Shown: positions 1 through 6,658, numbered from the stretch's first letter. The stretch: 15,497 bases of DNA from an uncultured Collinsella sp. (GCA_934654625.1 CAKUGM010000037.1:1-15497); one strand, 5' to 3'. Numbers and translations are program-made. Notes: generated from the sequence alone by a model not told the origin.

Positions 1-497
1 TTCTGCATCATCTCGAGCTGCTCGGCGACCGGGGTGAGGTCGGAGGCGCCGGTGACGTTGGTGCCGGGCTTGTCGTTATCCTGCACGAGGCCGGAGGCGG
101 CGTAGTCGGTGATGGCGCAGCCCACGATAGGAATCTCGCTGGTGGCAGCTGCGGCAGCCTGTGCGGCGGGCGTGGCGATCGCGTAGATGAGGTCGACGCC
201 GTCGCTCACGAACTTGGAGCTGATGGTCTGGCAGGCAGACTGATCGTTCTGGGCGTTCTGCTGGTCGAACTTGACGCTCAGGCCGCTCTTCTTGAGGACC
301 TCGACAAAGCCTTTGTTGGCGGCATCGAGAGCGCTGTGCTCGGTGAGCTGAATCACGCCGATGGCGTAGGCGGTGCCAGAGGCTGCGGAACCCGCGGCGC
401 TGCCGGTGGAGGAGCTGTTGGAGCCGCAGCCCACAAGCGTGCCCGCCAGAAGCAGACCGGCGCTGGCGATGAAGTTCCTTCTGCTGATGTTCGCCAT
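1..497 (-). CDS. ABC transporter substrate-binding lipoprotein, TrpX/TrpY-like (partial, C-terminus off left edge)
   Basis: This is the extracytoplasmic ligand-binding subunit of an ABC importer. The fold resembles the ABC_sub_bind (PF04392) group, whose studied members bind tryptophan or tyrosine; the ligand here is not proven. The ATG at 497 is preceded by an AAAGGG ribosome site with good spacing. The first 24 residues form a signal peptide with a twin-arginine motif (SRRNFI, residues 5-10), a hydrophobic stretch, and a lipobox LVGC with lipidation at Cys24. A Ser/Gly/Ala-rich linker follows to about residue 42. The mature domain begins with YAIGVIQLTEH, then shows ALDAANKGFVEVLKKSG and AIATPAAQAAAAAT, typical of this family. 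About 165 residues are visible of a usual total near 330. Permease and ATPase genes would be expected further left. Lgt, encoded at 1300, is the enzyme that would lipidate it. Confidence 0.85.
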   Translation of the reverse strand, partial: MANISRRNFIASAGLLLAGTLVGCGSNSSSTGSAAGSAASGTAYAIGVIQLTEHSALDAANKGFVEVLKKSGLSVKFDQQNAQNDQSACQTISSKFVSDGVDLIYAIATPAAQAAAAATSEIPIVGCAITDYAASGLVQDNDKPGTNVTGASDLTPVAEQLEMMQ

Positions 498-680
498 TAA
501 AATCAACCCTTTCAAGTCGTTGGCAAAAGCTGTTGCGCGGGCCGTTTATTCGGGCCATCCGACCGCCGCGCGCATAACGCTTAAGATACCGTGTGTGGTG
601 TTCAATATCATACGTACGCATGCTCGAAGACGCGAAAATAAAGGTCAACGGCCGCGCGTTTGTTACCAATTGTTAATCTT

Positions 681-710
681 CATCCCGGCAAGGGCGCGTT
701 TGCCGGGGTG
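681..710. other. Hairpin without T-tract
   Basis: CATCCCGGCAA (681-691) pairs with TTGCCGGGGTG (700-710) with one G-T wobble, around an eight-base loop. Neither side is followed by a T-run, so it is not a standard intrinsic terminator. It sits between two divergent genes, where a terminator would not be expected. Its role is unknown; a structured leader or a protein-binding site are possibilities. Confidence 0.5.
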
Positions 711-773
711 AGCGGTTGCGCGGCGGGTGGCGTTCGCCCTGTGAAAAATGGTGGAGAATCGCGAACTCATCTT

Positions 774-832
774 TTGCGCGACCTCGCGCAAGGGTATGCA
801 AGCATGTACTATATGAATGCATATGATGCATG
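774..832 (+). promoter_or_regulatory. Probable promoter/operator region of the NifU-like gene
   Basis: A perfect 7-base inverted repeat, TTGCGCG (774-780) and CGCGCAA (785-791), lies just upstream of an AT-rich block. That block contains ATGC-AA-GCAT, TACTATATG and ATGCAT-ATG-ATGCAT. TACTAT at 807-812 is a possible -10 box, about 60 bases before the GTG start. No clear -35 hexamer is seen. The palindromes make this a plausible operator, but no regulator can be named. Confidence 0.35.
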
Positions 833-869
833 AGCGCCAACGCGCGACATCAGGACGAAAGGAGCCCTT

Positions 870-1148
870 GTGGCTGTTGATGAAGAATATCTCAAGAAGG
901 TTCTCGACGAGATTCGCCCCAACCTTCAGGCCGATGGCGGCGACCTCGAGTATGTTGGTGTCGATGAGGACGGCGTGGTGTCGCTGGAGCTCCAGGGCGC
1001 CTGTGCCGGTTGTCCCATGAGCCAGCTTACGCTCTCCATGGGCATCGAGCGCGTTTTGAAGGAGCATGTGCCCGGCGTCACGCGTGTTATCGCTACGAAC
1101 CTGCCCGGTGAGGCGGCGGACATGCTGGACGAATACGAGCCGTTCTAA
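870..1148 (+). CDS. NifU C-terminal-domain (Nfu-type) Fe-S cluster protein
   Basis: This 92-residue protein is a free-standing NifU C-terminal domain, a cytoplasmic scaffold or carrier that holds a [4Fe-4S] cluster between two protomers and delivers it to client enzymes. The family pattern is clear: the N-terminal helix EEYLKKVLDEIRPNLQADGGD, the beta segment VVSLELQGAC, and the cluster-binding CxxC at Cys45 and Cys48 (GACAGCPMSQLTL). The tail IERVLKEHVPGVTRVIA is also typical. The start is GTG, set by AAAGGAG at 858-864 with five bases of spacing. Length matches single-domain Nfu proteins. No other iron-sulfur biogenesis gene is nearby. Lgt follows after about 150 bases, too far to assume one operon. 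Confidence 0.92.
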   Translation: MAVDEEYLKKVLDEIRPNLQADGGDLEYVGVDEDGVVSLELQGACAGCPMSQLTLSMGIERVLKEHVPGVTRVIATNLPGEAADMLDEYEPF

Positions 1149-1299
1149 GTCGGCAACGATTCGATTTGATATGCGTCCGCCCTGTTGAGGGACTGCGGGT
1201 GCATCAGGCCACGGGCGCTCGCGTGCAGGCGGGCGCCCGCTTGGTATAGCGGCGGCATCTGGCGACGACAACCGAGAACCTATAAGACAAGAGGACACC

Positions 1300-2121
1300 G
1301 TGCTCAACGAGTTGTATCAAAGCTTGGACCCTGTGGCGATTTCTGCCGGTCCCATCACCATTTACTGGTACGGAATCGCCTATATCGTGGGGGCTATCAT
1401 CACGGGCGTGGTGATGTATCGCACGCAGCGCCGCTGGGGCCTGAACCTGACGATCGACGACTTGGTGAGCGTGGTCGTAGGCGTGGTTTTTGGCCTCATC
1501 ATCGGTGCGCGCCTGTTTTACGTGGTCTTTTATGGTGACGGCTATTATCTGGCGCACCCGCTTGAGGTTTTCGCCGTCAACGAGGGCGGCATGAGCTTCC
1601 ATGGCGGCTTGGTGGGCGGCATCGTGGGCGGAACCATCGCATGCCACATCTATAAGATCTCGGCGTGGACCATCGCCGACCTTGCGGTGTGCGGAGCCCC
1701 GCTCGCGCTCATGCTCGGTCGCTTTGCGAACTTCGTGAACGGCGAGCTGTGGGGCAAGCCCACCGATCTGCCGTGGGGTGTGGTTTTTGGTGGCGCCGCG
1801 GGCACGATGCCCCGGCATCCGTCGCAGCTTTACGAGGCCTTGCTCGAGGGCGTCGTCTTGTTCTGCGTTCTGCAGGTCTTGAGCCGTCGCAAACCCGTGC
1901 TGCCGCAGGGCACGTTCATGGGCGTCTTTGTGATGGGTTACGGTATCGTGCGCTTTCTCGTCGAGTTCGTACGCGTGCCCGATGCTCAGCTGGGATATCT
2001 CTTGGGCGGCGTGATCACCATGGGCCAGCTGCTCTCGTTGCCGCTCGTGGTGGTGGGGATCGCGCTCATTATCTACGCGCATCGCAAGGCGCGCCCACAG
2101 GTAGACTACCTGGAAAAGTGA
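1300..2121 (+). CDS. lgt: Prolipoprotein diacylglyceryl transferase
   Basis: This integral membrane enzyme moves the diacylglyceryl group of phosphatidylglycerol onto the lipobox cysteine of prolipoproteins, the first step of lipoprotein maturation. At 273 residues it has the usual length. Residues aligned by eye to the studied E. coli positions are all present: His101 in MSFHGGLVGG, Arg141, Asn144 and Glu149 in the family signature LGRFANFVNGELWG, and Arg218 and Glu222 in GIVRFLVEFVRVPD. HPSQLYEA (173-180) is also conserved. About seven hydrophobic segments are seen. The GTG start is supported by AAGAGGA at 1289-1295 and gives the normal N-terminus MLNELYQSLDP. The lipoprotein encoded at 497-1 is one likely substrate in the same neighbourhood. 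Confidence 0.97.
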   Translation: MLNELYQSLDPVAISAGPITIYWYGIAYIVGAIITGVVMYRTQRRWGLNLTIDDLVSVVVGVVFGLIIGARLFYVVFYGDGYYLAHPLEVFAVNEGGMSFHGGLVGGIVGGTIACHIYKISAWTIADLAVCGAPLALMLGRFANFVNGELWGKPTDLPWGVVFGGAAGTMPRHPSQLYEALLEGVVLFCVLQVLSRRKPVLPQGTFMGVFVMGYGIVRFLVEFVRVPDAQLGYLLGGVITMGQLLSLPLVVVGIALIIYAHRKARPQVDYLEK

Positions 2122-2164
2122 CGGTAGGGCCCATATCGCTGTCGAGCTGCGGCCGTGCCCCATC

Positions 2165-2206
2165 AAAAAGCGCCCCGTATCCATTCGATTCGATGGATGC
2201 GGGGTG
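2165..2206 (-). terminator. Intrinsic terminator of the dCMP deaminase gene
   Basis: CGCCCCGTATCCAT (2171-2184) pairs with ATGGATGCGGGGTG (2193-2206), with G-T wobbles, around a short loop. On the minus strand the stem is followed by five T residues (the A-run at 2165-2169), so it terminates leftward transcription. The plus-strand side has no T-run, so how well it also stops lgt transcription is unclear. Confidence 0.8.
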
Positions 2207-2215
2207 CTGCTGTGA

Positions 2216-2689
2216 CTATGCTTCGACGAGAACCTGCCGATAGGTGATGCCGCACGAGTCGAGGATACGGCGGCTGATGCGCCCATCGTCGGTGTCGGCG
2301 TATTTGTTGTCGAGGTAGACCACCTCGCCGATGCCCACCTGTGCGAGGATCTTTGCGCAGTCGTGGCAGGGGAACAGCGTCACATAGACCGTTGATCCCT
2401 CGAGGTCGCGCAAGCTGCCACGGTAGTTGAGCACGGCGTTTGCCTCGGCGTGCACCACATAGTTGTGTTTATCCTCGAGCGGATCGTCCGAGGTGCCCCA
2501 GGGAAAATCATCGTCGTTGAGGGCCGAGGGCGTTCCGTTGTATCCCACCGAGAGAATGCGGTGGTTCGTGCTTGCGATGCATGCACCCACCTGCGTGTTG
2601 GGGTCTTTGCTCCTGAGCTGTGCGGCAATGGCCACGCGCATGAAGAACTCGTCCCAGCTGATGACGTCTTGACGCTTTGCTGATGACAT
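2216..2689 (-). CDS. dCMP deaminase family protein (ComEB-like)
   Basis: This cytoplasmic zinc-dependent deaminase probably converts dCMP to dUMP for thymidylate synthesis; in Bacillus the family is called ComEB. The 157-residue protein has the cytidine/deoxycytidylate deaminase zinc site: HAE with His80 as ligand and Glu82 as the proton shuttle, and PCHDC with Cys108 and Cys111. VGYNGTPSALNDDDFPW carries the substrate-loop features of dCMP deaminases. The start at 2689 is fixed by AAAGGAG at 2695-2701 with five bases of spacing. The same frame stays open far upstream, to about 3883 across yebC, but that part is antisense to a real gene and has no deaminase similarity. The gene is divergent from yebC and ends at its own terminator. 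Confidence 0.93.
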   Translation of the reverse strand: MSSAKRQDVISWDEFFMRVAIAAQLRSKDPNTQVGACIASTNHRILSVGYNGTPSALNDDDFPWGTSDDPLEDKHNYVVHAEANAVLNYRGSLRDLEGSTVYVTLFPCHDCAKILAQVGIGEVVYLDNKYADTDDGRISRRILDSCGITYRQVLVEA

Positions 2690-2720
2690 GGGTGCTCCTT
2701 TCGGCTTCGCGTTGCACCAC

Positions 2721-2726
2721 AGTATA
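2721..2726 (-). promoter_or_regulatory. Candidate -10 box for the dCMP deaminase gene
   Basis: On the minus strand TATACT lies about 32 bases before the start codon, preceded by TGGC, which approaches an extended -10. No good -35 hexamer is found at 16-18 bases. The same CTATACT string occurs before the M20 hydrolase at 10704-10710. Confidence 0.35.
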
Positions 2727-2819
2727 GCCATTATGCCGCCCCCGTATCGTGGCGCATGCGCCCTCGTGCATAGCGATTGCGTGCAGGCAAAAAGAGGTGT
2801 CTTTATCATGCGGGACGTG

Positions 2820-2828
2820 TGGTATATC
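2820..2828 (+). promoter_or_regulatory. Candidate extended -10 promoter of yebC
   Basis: TGGTATATC fits an extended -10 element (TGn plus TATATC), about 70 bases before the yebC start. The -35 region is weak. It is a guess from sequence alone. Confidence 0.3.
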
Positions 2829-2899
2829 ATGCTTTCCGTATGTTTGCAATCCTCGCGCGATGCACCCGCGCGGGTGTGATCGTGTAGAAGGAGACTCGA

Positions 2900-3706
2900 A
2901 TGTCCGGACACTCTAAGTGGGCCACAACCAAGCATCGTAAGGGCGCGCAGGACGCCAAGCGTTCCGCCCTCTTCTCCAAGCTGAGCCGCAACATCACCGT
3001 TGCCGCTCGCCTGGGCAACGATCCCAACCCCGAGAACAACGCCTCCCTTGCCGCCGCTGTCGACAAGGCAAAGGCTCAGTCTATGCCCAAGGACAAGATC
3101 AAGTCCGCTATCGACAAGGCCTTTGGTGCCGGTGCCGATGCCGCCGTTTACGAGAACATCTCCTACGAGGGCTACGGTCCCGCAGGCGTTGCCGTCTACG
3201 TCGAGTGCCTGACCGACAACCGCAACCGTACGGCCGCCGATGTCCGCTCCGCCTTCTCCCACGCTGGTGGCAACCTGGGTACCTCCGGTTCCGTTGCCTT
3301 CCAGTTTGAGCGCAAGGGCCAGGTTGTCGTCTCCAAGGAGATCCTCGACACCAACGCCAAGAAGGAGACCATGATCGCCAACGGCGCCGCTGGCGACGAG
3401 GACGAGTTCATGATGGCCGTGGCCGAGGCTGGCGGCGAGGACTATGAGGACGCTGGCGAGGAGTGGGTCGTGTGGACCAACCCCGGCGACCTGATGGCCG
3501 TCTCCAAGGGTCTTGCCGCTCAGGGTATCGAGGTCAAGGGCTCTGAGCTCACCATGGTTCCCACCACCCCGACCGAGGTTTCCGGTGCCGATGCCAAGAA
3601 GGTTCAGCGTCTGGTCGACCGTCTTGAGGAGCTCGACGACGTCCAGGATGTGTATCACACCATGGACATGACCGACGAGGTCATCGCTGCTCTCGAGGAG
3701 GAGTAG
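2900..3706 (+). CDS. YebC/PmpR family protein
   Basis: This is a cytoplasmic YebC/PmpR/TACO1 family protein. Members have been described as transcriptional regulators and, for some, as ribosome-associated factors that help translation; which role applies here cannot be told. The N-terminus MSGHSKWATTKHRKGAQDAK is nearly the family consensus, followed by LFSKLSRNITVAA. YEGYGPAGVAVYVECLTDN-RNRTAADVR and FSHAGGNLGTSGSVAFQFERKG are the hallmark motifs. At 268 residues it is slightly longer than the usual 240-250, with extra residues around TNAKKETMIANGAAGDEDE (about 152-170). The ribosome site AAGGAGA is at 2888-2894. Codon use is strongly biased to C-ending codons, like groEL, suggesting high expression. 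It is monocistronic, with a strong terminator 38 bases downstream. Confidence 0.95.
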   Translation: MSGHSKWATTKHRKGAQDAKRSALFSKLSRNITVAARLGNDPNPENNASLAAAVDKAKAQSMPKDKIKSAIDKAFGAGADAAVYENISYEGYGPAGVAVYVECLTDNRNRTAADVRSAFSHAGGNLGTSGSVAFQFERKGQVVVSKEILDTNAKKETMIANGAAGDEDEFMMAVAEAGGEDYEDAGEEWVVWTNPGDLMAVSKGLAAQGIEVKGSELTMVPTTPTEVSGADAKKVQRLVDRLEELDDVQDVYHTMDMTDEVIAALEEE

Positions 3707-3744
3707 GCGTCTTTGCGCGCTTGCGTAATGTGACATGATTGTTA

Positions 3745-3795
3745 TCGGGCCGGGCCTGTGTGATTTACACAGACCCGGCCCGATTCGTTTATTCT
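3745..3795 (+). terminator. Strong intrinsic terminator after yebC
   Basis: A 17-base arm (3745-3761) pairs with 3767-3783 with a single mismatch and a five-base loop. The GC-rich stem is followed by TTCGTTTATTCTT. It isolates yebC from the downstream envelope-stress operon. Confidence 0.88.
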
Positions 3796-3845
3796 TAAAG
3801 AGTTGTGATGCCGTGCTATGCGCGCGGGACATACGGGTATATGAG

Positions 3846-3857
3846 AGCCTTAAGGCT
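3846..3857. promoter_or_regulatory. 12-base perfect palindrome in the amaP leader
   Basis: AGCCTTAAGGCT is a perfect palindrome 29 bases before the amaP-like start, next to GGTATATGAGA, which could be a -10 region. The position suits an operator or a small leader hairpin controlling the asp23 operon. This is inferred from position only. Confidence 0.3.
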
Positions 3858-3886
3858 ATCGGGTTGCTGGACGAAAGGAACATGGC

Positions 3887-4429
3887 ATGCGCGCACTGAG
3901 AAGAATTCTCGCGCTTATCTACCTGCTTGCAGGTGCCTTGGTTATCGCCATGTTCGCTGGCTACCTATTCTCGCCCGCGGCGCGCAGCATCGAAGTATTG
4001 TTCCAAAAGCCTTCGGTGCGCATCTTTTTGCTTGTGTGCATGGTCATCCTTGGCGTGGGCACGCTGATTGCGGCAATTCGCATGATGGTGCACCGACGCG
4101 CTGCGACGTGCGTGCACCCGCAGGCGAACCCCGATATCGAGGTGAGCCTCGCTGCCATCGAATCGGTGGCGCGTTCGGCGGCACAAGACCCTATGGCGCT
4201 TATCGAGTCGGTTGAGGGTCGCGTAACCGGTCGCGATGCCGATCAGGTGCGCATTTGTATCGATGCCATCGCGCTTGGCAGGGATAACTTGACCGAGCGT
4301 GCGCAGCGCATCCAAACTCGTGTGACCCAGGCCCTCGACACCATGCTCGGCACGCAGGGCGCTACGGTTCGCGTGCGCTTCCTTCCCAGTAAGACCACGA
4401 TCACGACTCAGGAGGTCACTCGTGAGTAA
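3887..4429 (+). CDS. Alkaline shock response membrane anchor protein, AmaP-like
   Basis: This 180-residue membrane protein resembles Staphylococcus AmaP, which tethers the Asp23 protein to the membrane. Two hydrophobic helices (about 8-28 and 45-67) are followed by an Asp23-like soluble domain from about residue 83 (DIEVSLAAIESVARSAA) to 172, with VRICIDAIALGRDNLTERAQRIQTRV, typical of such anchors. The start at 3887 is set by GAAAGGA at 3873-3879. An ATG five bases upstream runs into a stop at once. It is the first gene of a three-gene operon and overlaps the next gene by eight bases, which points to translational coupling. The Asp23 protein encoded two genes on is its likely partner. Confidence 0.8.
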   Translation: MRALRRILALIYLLAGALVIAMFAGYLFSPAARSIEVLFQKPSVRIFLLVCMVILGVGTLIAAIRMMVHRRAATCVHPQANPDIEVSLAAIESVARSAAQDPMALIESVEGRVTGRDADQVRICIDAIALGRDNLTERAQRIQTRVTQALDTMLGTQGATVRVRFLPSKTTITTQEVTRE

Positions 4430-4799
4430 ACCCGGCAAGCAAACGTCCAAGGCGTCAAAGCCCCGTCTGACCATCGAGTCCCAAGACGAAACAAAGGGTG
4501 CGGCGGCATCGCAGGCGGCGGACGCTCCTGCATCTGCAGATGACGAGATCGATTTCCATGAGGCTGCGGGCTTTATTCGTGGATTGGGCATGCTCATGTG
4601 GCGCTATGCGCGCTCGCATCCCCATACCGTGCTTTATGGGTTTATCGGGTTCGTGCTCGCGGCGCTCATCTTGATTTTGGGCCTGTGGAACACAATCGTT
4701 ATCGCGGTGTTCGTGTTCGTGGGCGCCACGTTGGGGCAGGTCCGCGACGGCGACAACGCGATCGTCAACTTTTTCGGCAAGCTATTTGACAGGCACTAA
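4422..4799 (+). CDS. DUF2273-type small membrane protein of the Asp23 module
   Basis: This 125-residue protein has two adjacent transmembrane segments (about 70-87 and 90-106) joined by GLWN, then GATLGQVRDGDNAI and a short soluble tail. This is the shape of DUF2273 proteins, which commonly sit between amaP and asp23 genes. Unlike the usual 60-80 residue members, it has a hydrophilic N-terminal extension of about 60 residues, rich in Ala, Lys, Asp and Glu. The GTG start at 4422 lies inside the end of the amaP-like gene and has a GGAGGT ribosome site at 4411-4416. Its biochemical role is unknown; context suggests it is a membrane component of the Asp23 complex. Confidence 0.75.
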   Translation: MSKPGKQTSKASKPRLTIESQDETKGAAASQAADAPASADDEIDFHEAAGFIRGLGMLMWRYARSHPHTVLYGFIGFVLAALILILGLWNTIVIAVFVFVGATLGQVRDGDNAIVNFFGKLFDRH

Positions 4800-4819
4800 A
4801 GCCCAGGTAGGAGTATCTC

Positions 4820-5311
4820 ATGGCGGAGATTGAACAGACCAGCAGCGAAGACACGCAGGACCAGGCCGAAGAGATCGTCGCGGTGGCGGTCGAGTCTGAA
4901 GACGGCGCTATCATGACGGTGGATACCGACGACGATGACGAGGAGCTCGTCGAATCGGAGGACTCGCTTACCTACTCCAACGGCGTGATCGAGAAGATCG
5001 TTGCCATGGCGACGCGCGAGGTGCCTCACGTGCTGGGCATGAAGGGCAACCTCATGCACTTCGTACAGGAGCAGTTTGGCGCCGAGAACCTCACCAAGGG
5101 CGTGAGCGTCGAGGTCACCGACGATAACCGCGTTGTGGTGAACATCTCGGTGATCATCGAGTACGGTGCGTATGCTCCCGATATTTTCGAAGAGGTCAAG
5201 GAGCGCGTCACCGAGCGTCTGGGCGCTATGACCGGTCTTGAGGTCGCGGGTATCAACTTGCGCATCGAGGATGTTTTGACGCCTGAAGAGTATGAGGGTG
5301 ACGAAGAGTAA
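4820..5311 (+). CDS. Asp23/Gls24 family envelope stress response protein
   Basis: This 163-residue cytoplasmic protein belongs to the alkaline-shock Asp23/Gls24 family (DUF322). In staphylococci the family forms a membrane-associated layer anchored by AmaP and is linked to cell-wall stress. The first 50 residues are very acidic and probably disordered, including DTDDDDEELVESED. The Asp23 domain follows: LTYSNGVIEKIVAMATREVPHVLGM, then VSVEVTDDNRVVVNISVIIEYG and VTERLGAMTGLEVAGINLRIEDV. GGTAGGAG at 4806-4813 is the ribosome site. It is the last gene of the operon, 20 bases after the DUF2273 gene, and no clear terminator follows before the next promoter. Confidence 0.92.
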   Translation: MAEIEQTSSEDTQDQAEEIVAVAVESEDGAIMTVDTDDDDEELVESEDSLTYSNGVIEKIVAMATREVPHVLGMKGNLMHFVQEQFGAENLTKGVSVEVTDDNRVVVNISVIIEYGAYAPDIFEEVKERVTERLGAMTGLEVAGINLRIEDVLTPEEYEGDEE

Positions 5312-5357
5312 CATATTGGTAAGGGATCTGCCTGAATATGGGACATCGGGCTATAAT
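5312..5357 (+). promoter_or_regulatory. Promoter of the zinc-ribbon DUF4234 gene, with inverted repeat
   Basis: TATAAT at 5352-5357 is a perfect -10 hexamer about 70 bases before the start codon. The matching -35 position (5329-5334, TGCCTG, 17-base spacer) is poor, so an activator may be needed. An inverted repeat, CATATT (5312-5317) and AATATG (5335-5340), flanks and overlaps the -35 region, as an operator could. Confidence 0.5.
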
Positions 5358-5426
5358 TCGTTGGCTATGCATCGAAGTGGGTTACGATGTTGAGTAAAGG
5401 GAAGTCCTATTGGAGGGAGATCCACC

Positions 5427-6068
5427 ATGTTCTGTGGCAACTGCGGCCAGCAGCTGACGGACGGTGCTAAGTTTTGTCCTACGTGCGGCACGCCCGTAGC
5501 AGGTCCCGCGCCTGCGCCGGCCCCGGCACCCGAACCCGCGCCGGCAGCTGATAACGGCCCGTATTCCTCTGCGGCACCGGGTCAGGCTCCGCAAAATTTC
5601 TCTTACCAGACGAATACCAATCCGTATGCTGCTCCGACTGCCATTCAGCCTCAGGGCGGCATGCCGTTTGTGCCCGTGCAAGCCGACCGCAGCCTGCCGA
5701 TGTGGATCATCCTGTCCTTTATCACCTGCGGCATCTATTCGTGGTACTTCCTCTATGGCCTGGCGCGCGACATGAACATCATGTGCCAAGACGACGGAGA
5801 GAAAACGCCCGGCTTGGCCGAGTTCATTTTGTTCTCCATCATCACCTGCGGCTTCTACGCTTATTGGTGGTATTACAAGATCGGCAACCGTATGCAGACC
5901 AACGCCCCGCGTTACGGTCTGCAGTTCCAGGAGAACGGCACCACCATTTTGATGTGGCAGATCGTCGGCGCGCTCCTGTGCGGTTTGGGTCCCATCTTCG
6001 CGATGAACATCATCATCAAGAACTGCAACGCCCTGGCTGCCGCATACAACGCGCGTATGGGTGCGTAA
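5427..6068 (+). CDS. Zinc-ribbon DUF4234 membrane protein
   Basis: This 213-residue protein of unknown function starts with a zinc ribbon: Cys3, Cys6, Cys17 and Cys20 (MFCGNCGQQL, KFCPTCG). A flexible Pro/Ala/Gln-rich linker follows to about residue 85, with a PAPAPAPEPAPA run. A DUF4234-like membrane part comes next, with three hydrophobic segments. The first two carry a repeated motif (SFITCGIYSWYFLYGL and SIITCGFYAYWWYYKI), which suggests an internal duplication. The third is MWQIVGALLCGLGPIFAMNIII. The ribosome site GGAGGGA is at 5412-5418. The N-terminus closely matches that of the DUF4013 protein at 7855, including cysteine spacing. The ribbon would lie in the cytoplasm, perhaps as a protein-interaction module; this is inference. 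Confidence 0.82.
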   Translation: MFCGNCGQQLTDGAKFCPTCGTPVAGPAPAPAPAPEPAPAADNGPYSSAAPGQAPQNFSYQTNTNPYAAPTAIQPQGGMPFVPVQADRSLPMWIILSFITCGIYSWYFLYGLARDMNIMCQDDGEKTPGLAEFILFSIITCGFYAYWWYYKIGNRMQTNAPRYGLQFQENGTTILMWQIVGALLCGLGPIFAMNIIIKNCNALAAAYNARMGA

Positions 6069-6077
6069 TTCGGTCTT

Positions 6078-6536
6078 ATGCGTATGACGTTTCCAGAGGG
6101 CACGGCGGGCTGGGTTCGCCGTGCCCTTTCTTTTTTGTTTATCTTCCTGGGCGCCACCTTTTTACTCTACGTGACGGATATCGGCTGCATCATCCGTGCG
6201 ATTACCGGGGTGCCGTGCCCTGGCTGTGGCATGACACGTGCCTGGCTGGCGTTTCTTACCGGTCACTTTGATGCCGCGCTGGCATACCATCCCCTGTTTT
6301 GGTGCGTGCCCATAGTTTTACTGATTCCGGTGGCGCAGGAGGTCTTTCCAAAGGCCAGACGCGCATACTGGCTTCTGACGTGCGTGCTTATCGTCCTTTT
6401 TGTTGGTGTATGGCTGTGGAGATTGATGACCCCGCACGATGCTGGCCTGCTGTTTTGCGGCCATGTGCCTACAGGCGTTGATGGCGACATCATCCATTTG
6501 CAGCGCCCCTTGTGGTTTGGGCTGCTGCTGCGATGA
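6078..6536 (+). CDS. DUF2752 membrane protein
   Basis: This 152-residue protein of unknown function belongs to DUF2752. The family motif PCPGCGMTRA (residues 46-55, Cys47 and Cys50) follows the first hydrophobic segment, and LAYHPLFW comes just after. Four hydrophobic segments are seen (about 17-33, 55-65, 73-87 and 98-115). The start codon lies 10 bases after the stop of the DUF4234 gene with no clear ribosome site, so it is probably translated by coupling; ATG at 6084 is an alternative start. The two genes therefore look co-transcribed, which hints at a shared role. The Cys pair could bind metal or form a disulfide; this is not established. Confidence 0.8.
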   Translation: MRMTFPEGTAGWVRRALSFLFIFLGATFLLYVTDIGCIIRAITGVPCPGCGMTRAWLAFLTGHFDAALAYHPLFWCVPIVLLIPVAQEVFPKARRAYWLLTCVLIVLFVGVWLWRLMTPHDAGLLFCGHVPTGVDGDIIHLQRPLWFGLLLR

Positions 6537-6658
6537 AAGATCGGGCTGCGCGCGGGGTGCCCGTGGGGTTCGGCCTTGTCGTGCCACTCTTCGATAAAAC
6601 TGCGCCGTTCGGCTGTTTCTGCATCTTGGTTGGCGGCATCGACGTCAAGTCGTGCTAG
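6533..6658 (+). CDS. Possible 41-residue ORF overlapping the DUF2752 stop (doubtful)
   Basis: An ATG at 6533 overlaps the TGA of the DUF2752 gene (ATGA), opening a 41-codon frame that ends in TAG at 6656-6658. The predicted peptide begins MKDRAARGVPVGFG, has a middle GCFCILVGG segment, and has GC-rich third positions like real genes. However, no ribosome site is visible. The opposite strand in the same interval also reads as a plausible charged, alanine-rich sequence (for example RRSFIEEWHDKAEP) with no clear start. One of these may be a small gene or gene remnant, or both may be chance. I do not recognise either. Confidence 0.2.
   Translation: MKDRAARGVPVGFGLVVPLFDKTAPFGCFCILVGGIDVKSC

Larger units (their letters stand above)
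498..869. other. Gene-free divergent intergenic region
   Basis: These 372 bases separate the minus-strand substrate-binding protein from the plus-strand NifU-like gene, and I see no credible gene in them. They hold a hairpin at 681-710, a short perfect inverted repeat at 774-791, and an AT-rich stretch with ATGCAT-type palindromes at 796-832. The leader of the transporter gene (498 to about 640) was read for T-box landmarks (the AGGGTGG-ACCGCG type anti-terminator box) and none was found. Confidence 0.7.

Noticed and set aside
498..660. T-box riboswitch for a tryptophan/tyrosine transporter
   Set aside because: The leader lacks the conserved T-box sequence and the specifier-loop landmarks.
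681..710. Intrinsic terminator
   Set aside because: No T-run on either side, and no gene ends toward it.
1204..2286. 360-residue minus-strand frame across lgt
   Set aside because: It is antisense to a gene with complete Lgt active-site residues; no ribosome site.
2690..3883. In-frame upstream extension of the dCMP deaminase (555-residue frame)
   Set aside because: It is antisense to yebC, shows no deaminase features, and a strong ribosome site lies just before the internal ATG at 2689.
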